DNA of 64,000 nt from Hydrogenophaga sp. (GCA_011391495.1 JAABQK010000003.1:62001-126000); one strand, 5' to 3'; shown: positions 1-9,301, counted from the stretch's first letter. The notes: generated by a model not told the origin, from the sequence alone. Made by a program: numbers and translations.

Positions 1-12
1 GAAGGCATTCCC

Positions 13-750
13 ATGAGCGATTTCATTCGACCCGGCCACCGGGCCGCAGACGCCCTGCGCCCGGTGCGCATCACGCGCGGCTACACCATCCATGCCGAGG
101 GTTCGGTGCTGATCGAGTTTGGCCACACCAAGGTGCTGTGCACCGCTTCGGTGGAAGAAAAGGTGCCGCCGCACAAGCGTGGCAGTGGCGAGGGCTGGGT
201 GACCGCCGAATACGGCATGCTGCCGCGCGCCACCCACACGCGCAGCGACCGGGAAGCCGCCAAGGGCAAACAGAGTGGTCGCACGCAGGAAATCCAGCGT
301 CTGATCGGCCGTTCGCTGCGCGCGGTGTTCGACCTCAAGGCGCTGGGCGAGCGCACCATTTCCCTGGATTGCGACGTGCTGCAGGCCGACGGCGGCACGC
401 GCACCGCCAGCATCACCGGTGCCTTCGTGGCCGCGCACGATGCGGTGAGCAAGCTGCTGGAAGAGGGCAAGATCGCTGCTTCGCCGATCAAGGACCATGT
501 GGCGGCCATTTCGGTGGGCATCCTGCATGGCACGCCCTTGCTCGATCTGGAGTACATCGAAGACTCGGCCTGCGATACGGACATGAACGTGGTCATGACC
601 GGCGCCGGGAACTTCGTCGAAGTCCAGGGAACGGCCGAGGGCGTGGCGTTCAGTCGCAAAGAGATGGACGCCTTGCTGGCACTGGCCGAAAAGGGCGTGG
701 GTGAACTGGTGGCGCTGCAGAAGCAGAGCCTGGGTCTGCCCTTGGCCTGA
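13..750 (+). CDS. rph: Ribonuclease PH
   Basis: A 245-residue protein matching the full length of RNase PH, the phosphate-dependent 3'-to-5' exoribonuclease that trims tRNA 3' ends in the cytoplasm. The N-terminal [22 protein letters not shown] and the central [15 protein letters not shown]-type segment are characteristic of the family, and the catalytic-domain stretch [20 protein letters not shown] is intact. The start is the first ATG of the window. The rdgB start follows 17 bases after the stop, an order (rph-rdgB-hemW) common in Burkholderiales, so the three are probably one operon. The promoter lies before the window. Confidence 0.97.
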   Translation: MSDFIRPGHRAADALRPVRITRGYTIHAEGSVLIEFGHTKVLCTASVEEKVPPHKRGSGEGWVTAEYGMLPRATHTRSDREAAKGKQSGRTQEIQRLIGRSLRAVFDLKALGERTISLDCDVLQADGGTRTASITGAFVAAHDAVSKLLEEGKIAASPIKDHVAAISVGILHGTPLLDLEYIEDSACDTDMNVVMTGAGNFVEVQGTAEGVAFSRKEMDALLALAEKGVGELVALQKQSLGLPLA

Positions 751-766
751 GGGCCAGGCCGTCCGC

Positions 767-1390
767 ATGAAACTGGTTCTCGCTTCCAACAACACCGGCA
801 AGCTCGCCGAGCTGCAGGCACTGTTCGCGCCGCTGGGTGTGGAGCTGGTGCGCCAGTCCGATCTGGGTATTCCCGAGGCGCCGGAGCCGCACCGCACCTT
901 CATTGAAAATGCATTGGCCAAGGCTCGCCACGCCTCGCAGATCAGCGGTCTGCCGGCGCTGGCAGACGATGCGGGGCTGTGTGTGGAAGCGTTTGGTGGC
1001 CTGCCTGGTGTGGACACGGCCTACTACGCCACGCAATTTGGATACGAGAAGGGCGATGCCAGCAACGTGCGCGCCCTTCTGGAGCAGCTGGCGGGTCAGT
1101 CCGACCGGCGCGCTGCGTTGGTGAGCACGCTGGTGGCGGTTCGCCGTGCCGACGATCCCGAGCCCCTGGTGGCCACTGGTCGCGCGCCGGGGCTGATCAC
1201 GCAGCAACCGATCGGTGACAACGGCTTCGGTTTCGACCCGGTGATGTACCTGCCCGAATTCGGTCAGACCTTTGCCCAGCTGCCCACCGACGTCAAGAAC
1301 GCCAACAGCCACCGTGGCAAGGCGGCGCGCCAGATGCTGGAACTGATGCGCGAGCGCTGGTTCGCACCGCCGCCGGCCACACGCTCATGA
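767..1390 (+). CDS. rdgB: dITP/XTP pyrophosphatase (RdgB/HAM1 family)
   Basis: This 207-residue enzyme removes non-canonical purine nucleotides (dITP, XTP) from the nucleotide pool by hydrolysing them to monophosphates and pyrophosphate. The start used here is the internal ATG at 767, giving MKLVLASNNTGKLAEL, the usual HAM1 N-terminus. The longer ORF from 701 runs into rph and is not supported. Family motifs LADDAGLCVEAFGG and GDNGFGFDPV are present, as is the C-terminal SHRGKA. The stop overlaps the hemW start (ATGA), which suggests translational coupling. Confidence 0.96.
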   Translation: MKLVLASNNTGKLAELQALFAPLGVELVRQSDLGIPEAPEPHRTFIENALAKARHASQISGLPALADDAGLCVEAFGGLPGVDTAYYATQFGYEKGDASNVRALLEQLAGQSDRRAALVSTLVAVRRADDPEPLVATGRAPGLITQQPIGDNGFGFDPVMYLPEFGQTFAQLPTDVKNANSHRGKAARQMLELMRERWFAPPPATRS

Positions 1391-2676
1391 ACCGCGAGGA
1401 GGGGGTGCGGGTTCCGCTGCCGGTCAGCCAGAAGGCGGTGGCCGATCAGGCAGCCCGTGCCAGCGAGGCGCGTTGGAACGACATCCAGCACTGGATGCGC
1501 CCGGGCACCCTGCAGCTGACCAGCCTGCCGCCGCTCTCGCTCTACATCCACCTGCCCTGGTGTCTGAAGAAGTGTCCGTACTGCGATTTCAACTCGCACG
1601 AGTGGAGTGCCACCAGCGAGCCGGGTCAGGCCTTGCCCGAGCAAGCCTACCTGGAGGCCTTGCGTGCCGATCTCGAGGCATCTTTGCCGTTGATCTGGGG
1701 CCGCACCGTGCACAGCGTGTTCATCGGTGGTGGCACGCCCAGCCTGTTCTCTCCCGAGTCCATTGACCGCCTCCTGGGCGATGTGCGCGCGCTGCTGAAG
1801 CTGGATGCCGATGCCGAGATCACGCTCGAAGCGAACCCAGGCACGTTTGAAAAAGACCGCTTTCGCGCTTTCCGCCAGGCCGGCGTGACGCGCCTGTCCA
1901 TCGGGGTGCAGAGCTTCAGCGACGCGCACCTGAAAGCGATCGGGCGTGTGCACAACCGCGCCCAGGCGATCGCGGCGGTCGAAGAGGCGGCACAGGCCTT
2001 TGACACCTTCAACCTCGACATCATGTACGCGCTGCCGGGGCAAACGCTGGCGCAGTGCGAAGAAGACATCCGCACCGCGCTGTCGTTCAGGCCGCCGCAC
2101 ATCTCGATCTACCACCTGACGATCGAGCCCAACACCGTGTTTGCCAAATTTCCACCCCGGGTGCCGGAAGACGACGACGCCTACGCCATGCTCGACCGCA
2201 TCACCGAGCTGACTGCCGAGCAGGGGCTGATGCGGTACGAGGTGTCGGCCTACGCGCGTGCCGGCCATCGCTGCTGGCACAACCTGAACTACTGGCAGTT
2301 TGGCGACTACCTGGGCATCGGCGCCGGCGCCCACAGCAAGCTGAGCTTCGCGCACCGGGTGGTGCGCCAGGTGCGTGCGCGCGAGCCGCGCCTATACATG
2401 GACAAGGCGCGCGCCGGCGATGCGGTGGTGAGGGTGGAGGAAGTGGCGCGGCGCGACCTGCCGTTCGAGTTCATGCTCAATGCCCTGCGCCTGCGGCACG
2501 GGTTTGAGCTGCAGCGGTTCATGGAGCGCACCGGTCTGCCGCTTTCCAGCATCCAGCCCGCGCTGGATCGCGCATTGGAGCAGCAACTGATCGAGTACGA
2601 GGGCGACACAGTGAAACCGACCGAGCGCGGCTTCGATTTCCTCAGTGACCTGCAGGGGCTGTTCCTCACGGACTGA
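1387..2676 (+). CDS. hemW: Radical SAM heme chaperone HemW (coproporphyrinogen III oxidase-like)
   Basis: A 429-residue radical SAM protein with the CX3CX2C iron-sulfur motif at C59, C63 and C66 (CLKKCPYCDF). The glycine-rich GGGTPSLF segment and the HemN-type C-terminal domain follow. HemW binds heme and is thought to insert it into respiratory proteins; it is not the coproporphyrinogen oxidase itself. The reading frame has about 45 residues before the radical SAM core, so a later start cannot be excluded. The ATG at 1387 overlaps the rdgB stop and has no rival with better support. Confidence 0.93.
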   Translation: MNREEGVRVPLPVSQKAVADQAARASEARWNDIQHWMRPGTLQLTSLPPLSLYIHLPWCLKKCPYCDFNSHEWSATSEPGQALPEQAYLEALRADLEASLPLIWGRTVHSVFIGGGTPSLFSPESIDRLLGDVRALLKLDADAEITLEANPGTFEKDRFRAFRQAGVTRLSIGVQSFSDAHLKAIGRVHNRAQAIAAVEEAAQAFDTFNLDIMYALPGQTLAQCEEDIRTALSFRPPHISIYHLTIEPNTVFAKFPPRVPEDDDAYAMLDRITELTAEQGLMRYEVSAYARAGHRCWHNLNYWQFGDYLGIGAGAHSKLSFAHRVVRQVRAREPRLYMDKARAGDAVVRVEEVARRDLPFEFMLNALRLRHGFELQRFMERTGLPLSSIQPALDRALEQQLIEYEGDTVKPTERGFDFLSDLQGLFLTD

Positions 2677-2690
2677 GACCTGTCCAGAAA

Positions 2691-2720
2691 GCAGAAACCC
2701 GGCGCGAGGCCGGGTTCTGC
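2691..2720 (-). terminator. Hairpin terminator between hemW and tRNA-Ser
   Basis: A 12-bp stem, GCAGAA plus CCCGGC pairing with GCCGGG plus TTCTGC around a GCGAG loop, with one unpaired base. On the minus strand it is followed by TTTCTGG, so it fits best as the terminator of the tRNA-Ser gene. It also lies 14 bases after the hemW stop and may act on both strands. Confidence 0.7.
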
Positions 2721-2725
2721 TGACT

Positions 2726-2813
2726 TGGCGGAGAGCCAGGGATTCGAACCCTGGAACCCTTGCGGGTTGCCGGTTTTCAAGACCGGTGCAATCGACCACT
2801 CTGCCAGCTCTCC
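2726..2813 (-). tRNA. tRNA-Ser (anticodon TGA)
   Basis: The minus strand reads GGAGAGCTGGCAGAGTGG and so on, ending in GGCTCTCCGCCA. The acceptor stem GGAGAGC pairs with GCTCTCC and the 3' CCA is encoded. The anticodon arm is CCGGT-CTTGAAA-ACCGG, giving anticodon TGA, which reads UCA serine codons. A long variable arm, ACCCGCAAGGGT, is typical of type II tRNAs. The T arm contains GGTTCGAATCC. All arms look intact. Confidence 0.96.
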
Positions 2814-2851
2814 AAGACGTGGATTGTATGTGAGCGCAGGGGGCCAGGCGC

Positions 2852-3529
2852 TCAGGCCAGGTCAGCAGCGGGCTGGCTTGCCTTCAGCATGCCGCGCTGC
2901 TCGATGAAGCGCACCACTTCGTCCAGGCCCACCAGCGTCTTCAGGTTGGTCATCACCCAGGGGCGGCGTGCGCTGTCGGGCCGCATGCGGGCCGTGTCGG
3001 CTTTCATCACCTCCAGATCGGCGCCCACATGGGGCGCGAGGTCGGTCTTGTTGATGACGAAGAGGTCGCTCTTGGTGATGCCGGGGCCGCCCTTGCGCGG
3101 GATTTTTTCGCCCGCTGCGACGTCGATCACGTAGATGGTGAGGTCGGACAGCTCGGGGCTGAAGGTGGCGGCCAGGTTGTCGCCACCGGATTCGACGAAC
3201 ACGATGTCGGCATTCGGGAACTCGCCCAGCATGCGGTCGATGGCTTCGAGGTTGATCGAGCAGTCCTCGCGGATGGCGGTGTGCGGGCAGCCGCCGGTTT
3301 CCACACCCATGATGCGCTCGGCCGGCAGCGCGCCGCTGACGGTGAGCAGGCGCTGGTCTTCCTTGGTGTAGATGTCGTTGGTGATGGCGATCAGGTCGTA
3401 CCGCTCGCGCATGGTCTTGCAGAGCATTTCCAGCAGCGTGGTCTTGCCGGAGCCGACCGGGCCACCGATGCCCACGCGCAGCGGCGGCAGGTGTCTGGTG
3501 CGGTTCGGGATGTGGTGCAGGGTGGTCAT
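2852..3529 (-). CDS. ureG: Urease accessory GTPase UreG
   Basis: A 225-residue SIMIBI-class GTPase that drives nickel delivery to apo-urease together with UreD, UreF and UreE. The P-loop [10 protein letters not shown] is at about residues 23-32. The nickel-binding CPH motif ([10 protein letters not shown]), the [12 protein letters not shown] stretch and the guanine-specificity [13 protein letters not shown] are all present. It is the last gene of the minus-strand ureC-ureE-ureF-ureG unit, 15 bases after ureF. Length and motifs are normal for the family. Confidence 0.97.
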   Translation of the reverse strand: MTTLHHIPNRTRHLPPLRVGIGGPVGSGKTTLLEMLCKTMRERYDLIAITNDIYTKEDQRLLTVSGALPAERIMGVETGGCPHTAIREDCSINLEAIDRMLGEFPNADIVFVESGGDNLAATFSPELSDLTIYVIDVAAGEKIPRKGGPGITKSDLFVINKTDLAPHVGADLEVMKADTARMRPDSARRPWVMTNLKTLVGLDEVVRFIEQRGMLKASQPAADLA

Positions 3530-3544
3530 GGCAGGGCTCGGTGT

Positions 3545-4267
3545 TCAGGAACGGAAGAGGCGGGAATATTGCGATTCGTGGCGGGCCGAGTGGATGGCCA
3601 GCAGTGGCGTGAAGGCCTGGCGCGTGTCATCGGTCAGCGTGAGTGCGTGGTCCACCGCAGCCGGGATGTCCTGTGCCAGCCGAGCCAGCATGCGCTGGCC
3701 CGCGCTCTGGCCCAGCGGCACCGACTTGATGGCTGCCTGCACCAGGTTTTCGGCCCAGCCGAAGGCAAAACCGAGCAGGCTGTCGCGCACCGTGGCATCG
3801 TAGCTGGCGGCGGCGCAGGCCATGGCCACGGGGTAGCTGGCCGGGTCGAGCCGGGCCGCCTGCAGGCGCTCGAACACACCCGCCCCGAGTTCGCCCAGTT
3901 GGCGTGCCCATTCCACCAGCGAGCGGCCCATCTGCTCGGTCTGCAGGCGGAATTCATGGGTCTCGCGGGTGGTCAGTACCCATTGGTTGAGCGCCTGGAT
4001 GCGGGCCAGATCGCCCTGCCGCCAGGCGGGAATGGCCTGGGCCACCACGGCCAGATCGGCGCGCGCGAGGCCCAGGTGCAGCTGGTCGGTGAGCCACACC
4101 TTGGCGCTGGTTTCGTCGTGGACCTGGCCGGCGTCCACCGCGGCTTCCAGGCCTTCGGAGTAGGAGAACCCGCCCACCGGCAAGGCCGGCGAGGCCAGCC
4201 ACAGGATCTGCAACAGACCGGCTGCCGAGCGCGCCGGCGCGGCGGTGCCTGTGTCAGCCGTGTTCAT
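3545..4267 (-). CDS. ureF: Urease accessory protein UreF
   Basis: UreF bridges UreD-urease and UreG in the activation complex and acts as a GTPase-modulating chaperone. The 240-residue protein shows the all-helical UreF pattern, with [24 protein letters not shown] near the N-terminus. The ORF track opens 31 codons earlier. I choose the ATG at 4267 (MNTADTG) because the upstream stretch is the His-rich ureE tail read in another frame and has no UreF similarity. The chosen start overlaps ureE by 14 bases, consistent with translational coupling. Confidence 0.93.
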   Translation of the reverse strand: MNTADTGTAAPARSAAGLLQILWLASPALPVGGFSYSEGLEAAVDAGQVHDETSAKVWLTDQLHLGLARADLAVVAQAIPAWRQGDLARIQALNQWVLTTRETHEFRLQTEQMGRSLVEWARQLGELGAGVFERLQAARLDPASYPVAMACAAASYDATVRDSLLGFAFGWAENLVQAAIKSVPLGQSAGQRMLARLAQDIPAAVDHALTLTDDTRQAFTPLLAIHSARHESQYSRLFRS

Positions 4268-4832
4268 GGCCTGCAGCGTGGCTGTGTCCGTGGTGTCCGT
4301 GCGCGGCAGGGCCATGGCCCTGCGCAGGTCCGCCATGGGCATGGCCGTGCCCGCCCGCATGTGGCCCGTAGGCGCCGCCCTCGGGTTCGAAGGGTTCGCG
4401 TGCCGCCACCACCGTCAGGTGCATGGCACGCAGCATGTCGGCCAGCACGTGGTCGGGTTCGATCTTCAGGTGGTCGGGCTGCAGTTCGATGGGCACGTGC
4501 CGGTTACCCAGGTGGTAGGCCGCGCGCATCAGGTCGAAGGCGCTGCTGTGCCCATGGTGGTGTCCATGGTCGGGGCAGACGGTGATGCGCAGCACGGCTT
4601 GCGGCGCGGCCACCACACGCACCAGCGTGCCGTCCCGGGTGATCAGCACGTCACCACCGCGCACCACGGTGCCGCGGGGCAGGAACACGCCAACGTGCCG
4701 GCCATCGGACGTCGTGGCGTCGAAGCGGCTTTTCTGCCGCACGTCCCAATCGAGCTCCAGGTGTGGTGCGCGCCGTACCAGCACGGGCGCCAGTCCCTGG
4801 CCTTGCGGGATGAGTTTGGAAGCTTGAAGCAT
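4254..4832 (-). CDS. ureE: Urease nickel metallochaperone UreE
   Basis: A 192-residue protein starting [13 protein letters not shown]. The ORF track's 339-residue version adds spurious N-terminal residues antisense to nothing recognisable and is trimmed. UreE stores and hands nickel to the UreG complex. The N-terminal peptide-binding domain and the metal-binding domain ([31 protein letters not shown]) are present. The C-terminal tail is very rich in histidine and glycine ([21 protein letters not shown]) and should bind several nickel ions. The gene sits 20 bases after the ureC stop and overlaps ureF. Confidence 0.94.
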   Translation of the reverse strand: MLQASKLIPQGQGLAPVLVRRAPHLELDWDVRQKSRFDATTSDGRHVGVFLPRGTVVRGGDVLITRDGTLVRVVAAPQAVLRITVCPDHGHHHGHSSAFDLMRAAYHLGNRHVPIELQPDHLKIEPDHVLADMLRAMHLTVVAAREPFEPEGGAYGPHAGGHGHAHGGPAQGHGPAAHGHHGHSHAAGHEHG

Positions 4833-4852
4833 CAATGGTCGATCGAAAAAAC

Positions 4853-6601
4853 TCAAAACAAAAAGTATCGCTGGGCCATGGGCAGTTGGCTGGCGGGCTC
4901 GCAGGTCAGCAGCACGCCGTCGGCGCGCACGGTGTAGCGCTGCGGGTCGATTTCCATCTTCGGCAGATGGCTGTTGTGCACCATGCTGGCCTTGGTGACG
5001 CTGCGGCAGTTCTGCACCGCGACGGTGGTTTTCTGCAGGCCATAGCGCTGCGCCACGCCGGCCGACTGCGCGGCCTGCGACACGAAGGTCAGGCTGCCCC
5101 TGGCGAGCGCGCTGCCGAAAGCGCCGAACTGCGGACGGTAGTGCACCGGCTGCGGCGTCGGGATGGAGGCGTTCGGGTCGCCCATGGCGGCCAGCGCGAT
5201 GCTGCCGCCCTTGAGCACCAGCGCCGGCTTGACGCCGAAGAACGCGGGTTTCCAGACCACGAGGTCGGCCCACTTGCCCACTTCCAGCGAACCGACGATG
5301 TGCGAGATGCCGTGTGCGATGGCCGGGTTGATGGTGTATTTGGCGATGTAGCGCTTGACGCGGAAGTTGTCGTTGCGCGAGTTGCCTTCGGACACCCCGC
5401 TGCCGGACGGCTGCGGGTTCGCAAGCCAGCCGCGCTGGCCCTTCATCTTGTCGGCCGTCTGCCAGGTGCGGATCACGACCTCACCGACACGGCCCATGGC
5501 TTGGCTGTCGCTGCTCATGATGCTGATCGCGCCCATGTCGTGCAGGATGTCTTCGGCCGCGATGGTCTCGCGGCGGATGCGGCTTTCGGCAAAGGCCAGG
5601 TCTTCGGGGATCGACGCGTCCAGGTGGTGGCAGACCATCAGCATGTCCACATGCTCGTCGAGCGTGTTGACGGTGTAGGGCATGGTCGGGTTGGTGGACG
5701 AGGGCAGGAAGTTGGCCTCGCCGACCACGCGGATGATGTCGGGTGCGTGGCCGCCGCCCGCGCCTTCGGTGTGGAAGGCGCAGAGCGTGCGGCCTTTGGT
5801 GGCAGCGATGGTGTCTTCCACGAAGCCCGACTCGTTGAGCGTGTCGGAGTGGATCGCGACCTGCGTGTCGGTTTCTTCGGCCACGTCCAGGCAGTTGCTG
5901 ATGGCGCTGGGCGTGGTGCCCCAGTCCTCGTGCAGCTTCAGGCCGATCACGCCGGCGTCGATCTGCTCGCGCAGCGGCGCGGGCTGGCTGGCGTTGCCCT
6001 TGCCCAGGAAACCCAGGTTCATGGCGAAGCCGTCGGCCGCCTGCAGCATGCGTTGAATGTGCCAGGGGCCGGGCGTGCAGGTGGTGGCGAAGGTGCCGGT
6101 GGCCGGTCCCGTGCCGCCACCGAGCATGGTGGTCACGCCCGATGCCAGGGCTTCGTCGATCTGCTGCGGGCAGATGAAGTGGATGTGGCTGTCGATGCCA
6201 CCCGCGGTGACGATGCTGCCTTCGCAGCTGATGACCTCGGTGCCCGGGCCGATGACGATGTCCACGCCAGGCATGGTGTCCGGGTTGCCCGATTTGCCGA
6301 TGGCCACGATGCGGCCGTCTTTCAGCCCGATGTCGGCCTTGACGATGCCCCAGTGGTCGATCATGAGGGCGTTGGTCAGCACCGTGTCCACGGCGCCTTC
6401 TGCGCGCGTGCGCTGGCTCTGAGCCATGCCGTCGCGAATCGTCTTGCCGCCGCCGAACTTGGCCTCTTCACCGTAGCCGCCCGCGGCGAGCGTGAAGTCC
6501 TTTTCGACTTCGACGATCAGGCCGGTGTCGGCGAGGCGCACACGGTCACCCACGGTGGGGCCGAACATGGCGGCGTAGGCGCTGCGGGGGATTTGGGTCA
6601 T
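4853..6601 (-). CDS. ureC: Urease alpha subunit (catalytic) UreC
   Basis: The 582-residue catalytic subunit of urease, which hydrolyses urea to ammonia and carbamate. The nickel-site residues are visible: H139 and H141 in [10 protein letters not shown], carbamylated K222 and H224 in GLKLHEDWG, a further His in [13 protein letters not shown], and the flap CHHLD. The start is the ATG at 6601 ([19 protein letters not shown]), because the 28 residues added by the longer ORF lack similarity. Unusually, the next gene upstream is not ureB but a plus-strand lipoprotein gene, so ureC-E-F-G needs its own promoter. A sigma-54-like element lies at 6740-6755. Confidence 0.97.
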   Translation of the reverse strand: MTQIPRSAYAAMFGPTVGDRVRLADTGLIVEVEKDFTLAAGGYGEEAKFGGGKTIRDGMAQSQRTRAEGAVDTVLTNALMIDHWGIVKADIGLKDGRIVAIGKSGNPDTMPGVDIVIGPGTEVISCEGSIVTAGGIDSHIHFICPQQIDEALASGVTTMLGGGTGPATGTFATTCTPGPWHIQRMLQAADGFAMNLGFLGKGNASQPAPLREQIDAGVIGLKLHEDWGTTPSAISNCLDVAEETDTQVAIHSDTLNESGFVEDTIAATKGRTLCAFHTEGAGGGHAPDIIRVVGEANFLPSSTNPTMPYTVNTLDEHVDMLMVCHHLDASIPEDLAFAESRIRRETIAAEDILHDMGAISIMSSDSQAMGRVGEVVIRTWQTADKMKGQRGWLANPQPSGSGVSEGNSRNDNFRVKRYIAKYTINPAIAHGISHIVGSLEVGKWADLVVWKPAFFGVKPALVLKGGSIALAAMGDPNASIPTPQPVHYRPQFGAFGSALARGSLTFVSQAAQSAGVAQRYGLQKTTVAVQNCRSVTKASMVHNSHLPKMEIDPQRYTVRADGVLLTCEPASQLPMAQRYFLF

Positions 6602-6739
6602 GGCAGTGGTCGTTTTGCGATGGTGTGGGTCCGGCCGGGCTGGTCGATATGTAACGGACTCACACAACGTTGCACATGGAGACATGCCCGGGCGGGACCT
6701 CTGGGGCGGAAATCGGCTTACCCTCAGGGTTCAATTGAC

Positions 6740-6755
6740 AGCACGGATCGTGCCA
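6740..6755 (-). promoter_or_regulatory. Candidate sigma-54 promoter for ureCEFG
   Basis: The minus strand reads TGGCACGATCCGTGCT, compared with the known sigma-54 consensus TGGCACG-N4-TTGCW. The invariant GG and GC are exactly 10 bases apart, and only one base of the -12 element differs. It lies about 140 bases upstream of the ureC start. The same bases form a perfect GCACG-GAT-CGTGC palindrome, so a protein operator is an alternative reading. No clear NtrC site was found next to it. Confidence 0.45.
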
Positions 6756-6808
6756 GCCACCAGACCCTCAGCGCAGCGGCCCGGCGGCCGCGATCCCCTA
6801 TTTCAACG

Positions 6809-7957
6809 ATGGACCGATTCATGCCCAGTACCCCGTTTCAACCGCCGTTTTCCCTGCGCGCCAGCGCCCTGGTTTTCGCACTCACAGGCAGCCTGGCGGC
6901 TTGTGGTGGCGGCGGCTCTTCGGAGGCCGAGAGTATCGGAACCACGGTGGGCACCGAGACCACTGTCATCGCGGGGACGACCAGCGGACAGGTTCCCGTG
7001 CCGGCGGCGGGCCTCGCGGTCGACACCAGCCAGCCCGACCAGGTGGTGGGCTCGGGAACACCCGCCAGTTGCACTGGCCAGGCCGTGGTGGATGCGGTGG
7101 CACAGGGCGGCAAGATCCGGTTCAACTGTGGCCCAGACCCGGTCACCATCACCCTGGGCAGCACCGCCAAGGTGTTCAACAACCGCCCTGATGTGACGCT
7201 GGACGGCGGTGGCCTGATCACGCTGAGCGGTGGCGGCAGTGTTCGCATCCTGTACCAGAACACTTGCGACGCGGCCCAGGTGTGGACCACCGCGAATTGC
7301 GACAACCAGGAAACGCCCCGGCTCACGGTGCAGAACATGCGCTTTACCCAAGGCAACGCCACCGGCCAGTTGACCGATGGCGGTGGAGGTGGCGCGATCT
7401 TTGTGCGGGGCGGTCAGTTCAAGATCGTGAACAGCGTGTTCACCAACAACCTCTGCGACAGCACCGGACCCGACGTGGGTGGTGGTGCGGTGCGGGTGCT
7501 GAGCATGTTCCAGAACCGCCCGGTTTATGTGGTGCAAAGCACCTTTGGCGGCGGGTCGGGCCTGGGCAACCGCTGTTCCAACGGTGGTGCGCTGAGCAGC
7601 ATCGGCGTGTCTTACAGCATCTACAACAGCCTTCTTTCGCACAACGCAGCGCTGGGCAACGGCGCCAACCCGCAACGTGCCGGCACCCCCGGCGGCGGCA
7701 GCGGGGGCGCGATCTACAACGACGGGAACACCTTCAACTTGTCGGTCCACGGTAGCCAGGTGACCGACAACTCGGCGTCTGAAGGCGGTAGTGCGGTCTT
7801 TTTTGTGAGCAACGACCTCACCGGGCACATGACGCTGAGCGACTCGGTCTTTGTGCGCAACCCGGCCACGCGATTCGGCACCGACGGACTGCCAGGCTTT
7901 TTTGTCCTAGCTGCGCCGGGCCAGCCAGTGGTGACACGCACCACCATCTCGCATTGA
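6809..7957 (+). CDS. Putative lipoprotein with right-handed beta-helix repeats
   Basis: A 382-residue secreted protein with an N-terminal signal peptide ending in a lipobox (SLAAC, Cys about residue 32) followed by glycine and serine. The body contains short Asn- and Gly-rich segments typical of parallel beta-helix or POMP-like proteins, such as VTLDGGGLITLSGGG, GGGGAIFVRGGQFKIVNSVFTNN, GGALSSIG and GSGGAIYNDG. Paired cysteines are scattered through it. I see no enzyme motif. It is on the plus strand inside an otherwise minus-strand urease locus and converges on ureB with 24 bases between stops. Starts at 6809 and 6821 are both possible; neither has a strong ribosome site. Confidence 0.8.
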   Translation: MDRFMPSTPFQPPFSLRASALVFALTGSLAACGGGGSSEAESIGTTVGTETTVIAGTTSGQVPVPAAGLAVDTSQPDQVVGSGTPASCTGQAVVDAVAQGGKIRFNCGPDPVTITLGSTAKVFNNRPDVTLDGGGLITLSGGGSVRILYQNTCDAAQVWTTANCDNQETPRLTVQNMRFTQGNATGQLTDGGGGGAIFVRGGQFKIVNSVFTNNLCDSTGPDVGGGAVRVLSMFQNRPVYVVQSTFGGGSGLGNRCSNGGALSSIGVSYSIYNSLLSHNAALGNGANPQRAGTPGGGSGGAIYNDGNTFNLSVHGSQVTDNSASEGGSAVFFVSNDLTGHMTLSDSVFVRNPATRFGTDGLPGFFVLAAPGQPVVTRTTISH

Positions 7958-7981
7958 GGGTCTTTGCGAGGCGGAGCGGCC

Positions 7982-8296
7982 TCAGGGCAGCGGACCCTGG
8001 GTCAGGCCGCGAAAACCGTGGACGATGCGGTCGCCCGCGAAGTCCACCAGTTCCACCGTGCGTTGCTGGCCAGGCTCGAAGCGCACCGCTGTGCCAGCTG
8101 CGATGTTCAGGCGCATGCCTTGCGCAGCCGCTCGGTCAAAGCTCAGCGCTCCGTTGGTCTCGGCAAAGTGGTAGTGCGAGCCCACCTGCACCGGGCGGTT
8201 CGCGCTGTTCTGCACCACCAGCGTGAGCGTGCGGCGGCCGGGGTTGAGCGCGTGTTCGCCTGCGTCGACAAAATATTCACCGGGGATCATGGCCAC
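7982..8296 (-). CDS. ureB: Urease beta subunit UreB
   Basis: A 104-residue structural subunit of the three-subunit bacterial urease. It begins [21 protein letters not shown] and contains [19 protein letters not shown] and the C-terminal RIVHGF, all standard for UreB. Length is normal. Upstream, 4 bases away, is a 53-residue His-rich membrane peptide gene, and downstream is the oppositely oriented lipoprotein gene instead of ureC. UreB is therefore transcribed with ureA but separated from ureC. Confidence 0.96.
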   Translation of the reverse strand: MAMIPGEYFVDAGEHALNPGRRTLTLVVQNSANRPVQVGSHYHFAETNGALSFDRAAAQGMRLNIAAGTAVRFEPGQQRTVELVDFAGDRIVHGFRGLTQGPLP

Positions 8297-8300
8297 TCGC

Positions 8301-8462
8301 TCACTTCTTTGACAGCCAGACCGCCAGCGCGATCAGTCCGCCAACGACCACAAAGCCCAGCGCGTCCGTGGCGTGCCAGTGGCTGCCGAACAGGCCGTGG
8401 CCGTCGTGGGCGAAGGCTGGCAGGGTGATCAAGGAGGTGGCAATGGTGAGTAGCGATTTCAT
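8301..8462 (-). CDS. Small His-rich membrane peptide in the urease operon
   Basis: A 53-residue ORF ([18 protein letters not shown] then [12 protein letters not shown]) found at the end of a longer spurious ORF. It has a signal peptide with a likely AFA/HD cleavage site. Histidines 19, 22, 28 and 30 then cluster at the mature N-terminus, followed by one hydrophobic segment (about residues 35-50) and a SKK tail. The start of the mature part resembles that of HupE/UreJ nickel transporters, but the protein is far too short to be one. Position between ureA and ureB suggests a role in periplasmic nickel handling; this is inference. Stop to ureB start is only 4 bases. Confidence 0.72.
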   Translation of the reverse strand: MKSLLTIATSLITLPAFAHDGHGLFGSHWHATDALGFVVVGGLIALAVWLSKK

Positions 8463-8508
8463 TTCAAGGCTCCAGCAGCATGTGAGTGAGGTGTCTGTTT
8501 CAGGGGTG

Positions 8509-8581
8509 CGGTGGAACCGGCTCTGCCGGGCCACTCGCATCGCCCCCTGAAGGGGGTCGCGCACGGCGCGGCGGGGGTGTT
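8509..8581 (-). repeat. Dispersed intercistronic hairpin repeat, copy A
   Basis: On the minus strand the element starts directly after the ureA stop codon (AAACACCCCCGCC) and contains a CCCCCTTCAGGGGG hairpin. It ends with GGCCCGGCAGAGCCGGTTCC. Two further copies are at 12484 and 23711. All three lie between co-directional minus-strand genes and abut the upstream stop codon. Part of the left end (CGCGGTGT in copy B) is degraded here. Confidence 0.8.
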
Positions 8582-8884
<303 letters not shown>

Positions 8885-8924
8885 GTCGGTGCGTGGGCGG
8901 GGTGTGTCGTGTGAGGGTGGTGGG

Positions 8925-8940
8925 AGCAATTCCCGTGCCC
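8925..8940 (-). promoter_or_regulatory. Candidate sigma-54 promoter for ureA
   Basis: The minus strand reads GGGCACGGGAATTGCT. The known consensus is TGGCACG-N4-TTGCW, so only the first base differs and the GG/GC spacing is the required 10 bases. Predicted transcription would start near 8914, leaving a leader of about 30 bases before the ureA ATG. Confidence 0.65.
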
Positions 8941-9125
8941 TTGAATCCGACGGTCCATCGCCCTGCCGTGCAAGCCGCATCGCGCCCGGTGTGGGCCCGG
9001 ACACCATGGCTGCCCCGAACAGCGCCGCAAATGAGCCGCCGACGTGCCGTCCCCTGGTGGATCGCACCCTTCGGGGGAGATGCCACGCGCGGCGGCGCGT
9101 ACGCTTGAGCCCGCTGCATTCTCCA

Positions 9126-9188
9126 AAATGGTGCGTCGAGGCGCCTGGGCTGGTCCAGCCCCGGTGGTGGATAGCACCTGATTGGTGC
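9126..9188. promoter_or_regulatory. NtrC-like sites upstream of ureA
   Basis: GCACCTGATTGGTGC at 9174-9188 is a GCAC-N7-GTGC palindrome, the spacing of classical NtrC sites (TGCACCA-N3-TGGTGCA). A half-site AAATGGTGC is at 9126-9134. They lie about 210-270 bases upstream of the predicted start, farther than usual but possible for an enhancer. The motif is short and could occur by chance. Confidence 0.4.
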
Positions 9189-9301
9189 CGTTCTCACGGC
9201 AGGCATCGCGCCCGTCATACCGACGGACGTGCAGGCCGCACTTTCGGCCTTCACGCCCGCGCCGGATTCCGGCAGCGGCTGCACTGCTGCTGGTTTCGCT
9301 T

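Larger units (their letters stand above)
8885..9301 (-). other. 417-base non-coding region upstream of ureA
   Basis: No ORF with recognisable similarity was found on either strand. The region holds a sigma-54-like promoter near ureA and, farther upstream, an interrupted GCAC-N7-GTGC palindrome and a GGTGC half-site, listed separately. The rest is GC-rich sequence without a clear terminator for the receiver-TPR gene that ends at 9302. Confidence 0.6.

Noticed and set aside
4835-6800. The N-terminal two thirds of the 1040-residue plus-strand ORF (4835-7957)
   Set aside because: It is antisense to ureC and has the His/Val/Ala-rich composition of a shadow frame in GC-rich DNA. Only the part from about 6809 is a real gene.
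9060-9110. A possible fourth copy of the intercistronic repeat upstream of ureA
   Set aside because: Only a CACCCTTCGGGGGAGATG stretch and a GCGCGGCGGCGCG run resemble the element. The conserved GGCCCGG..GTTCCGCGG end is absent.
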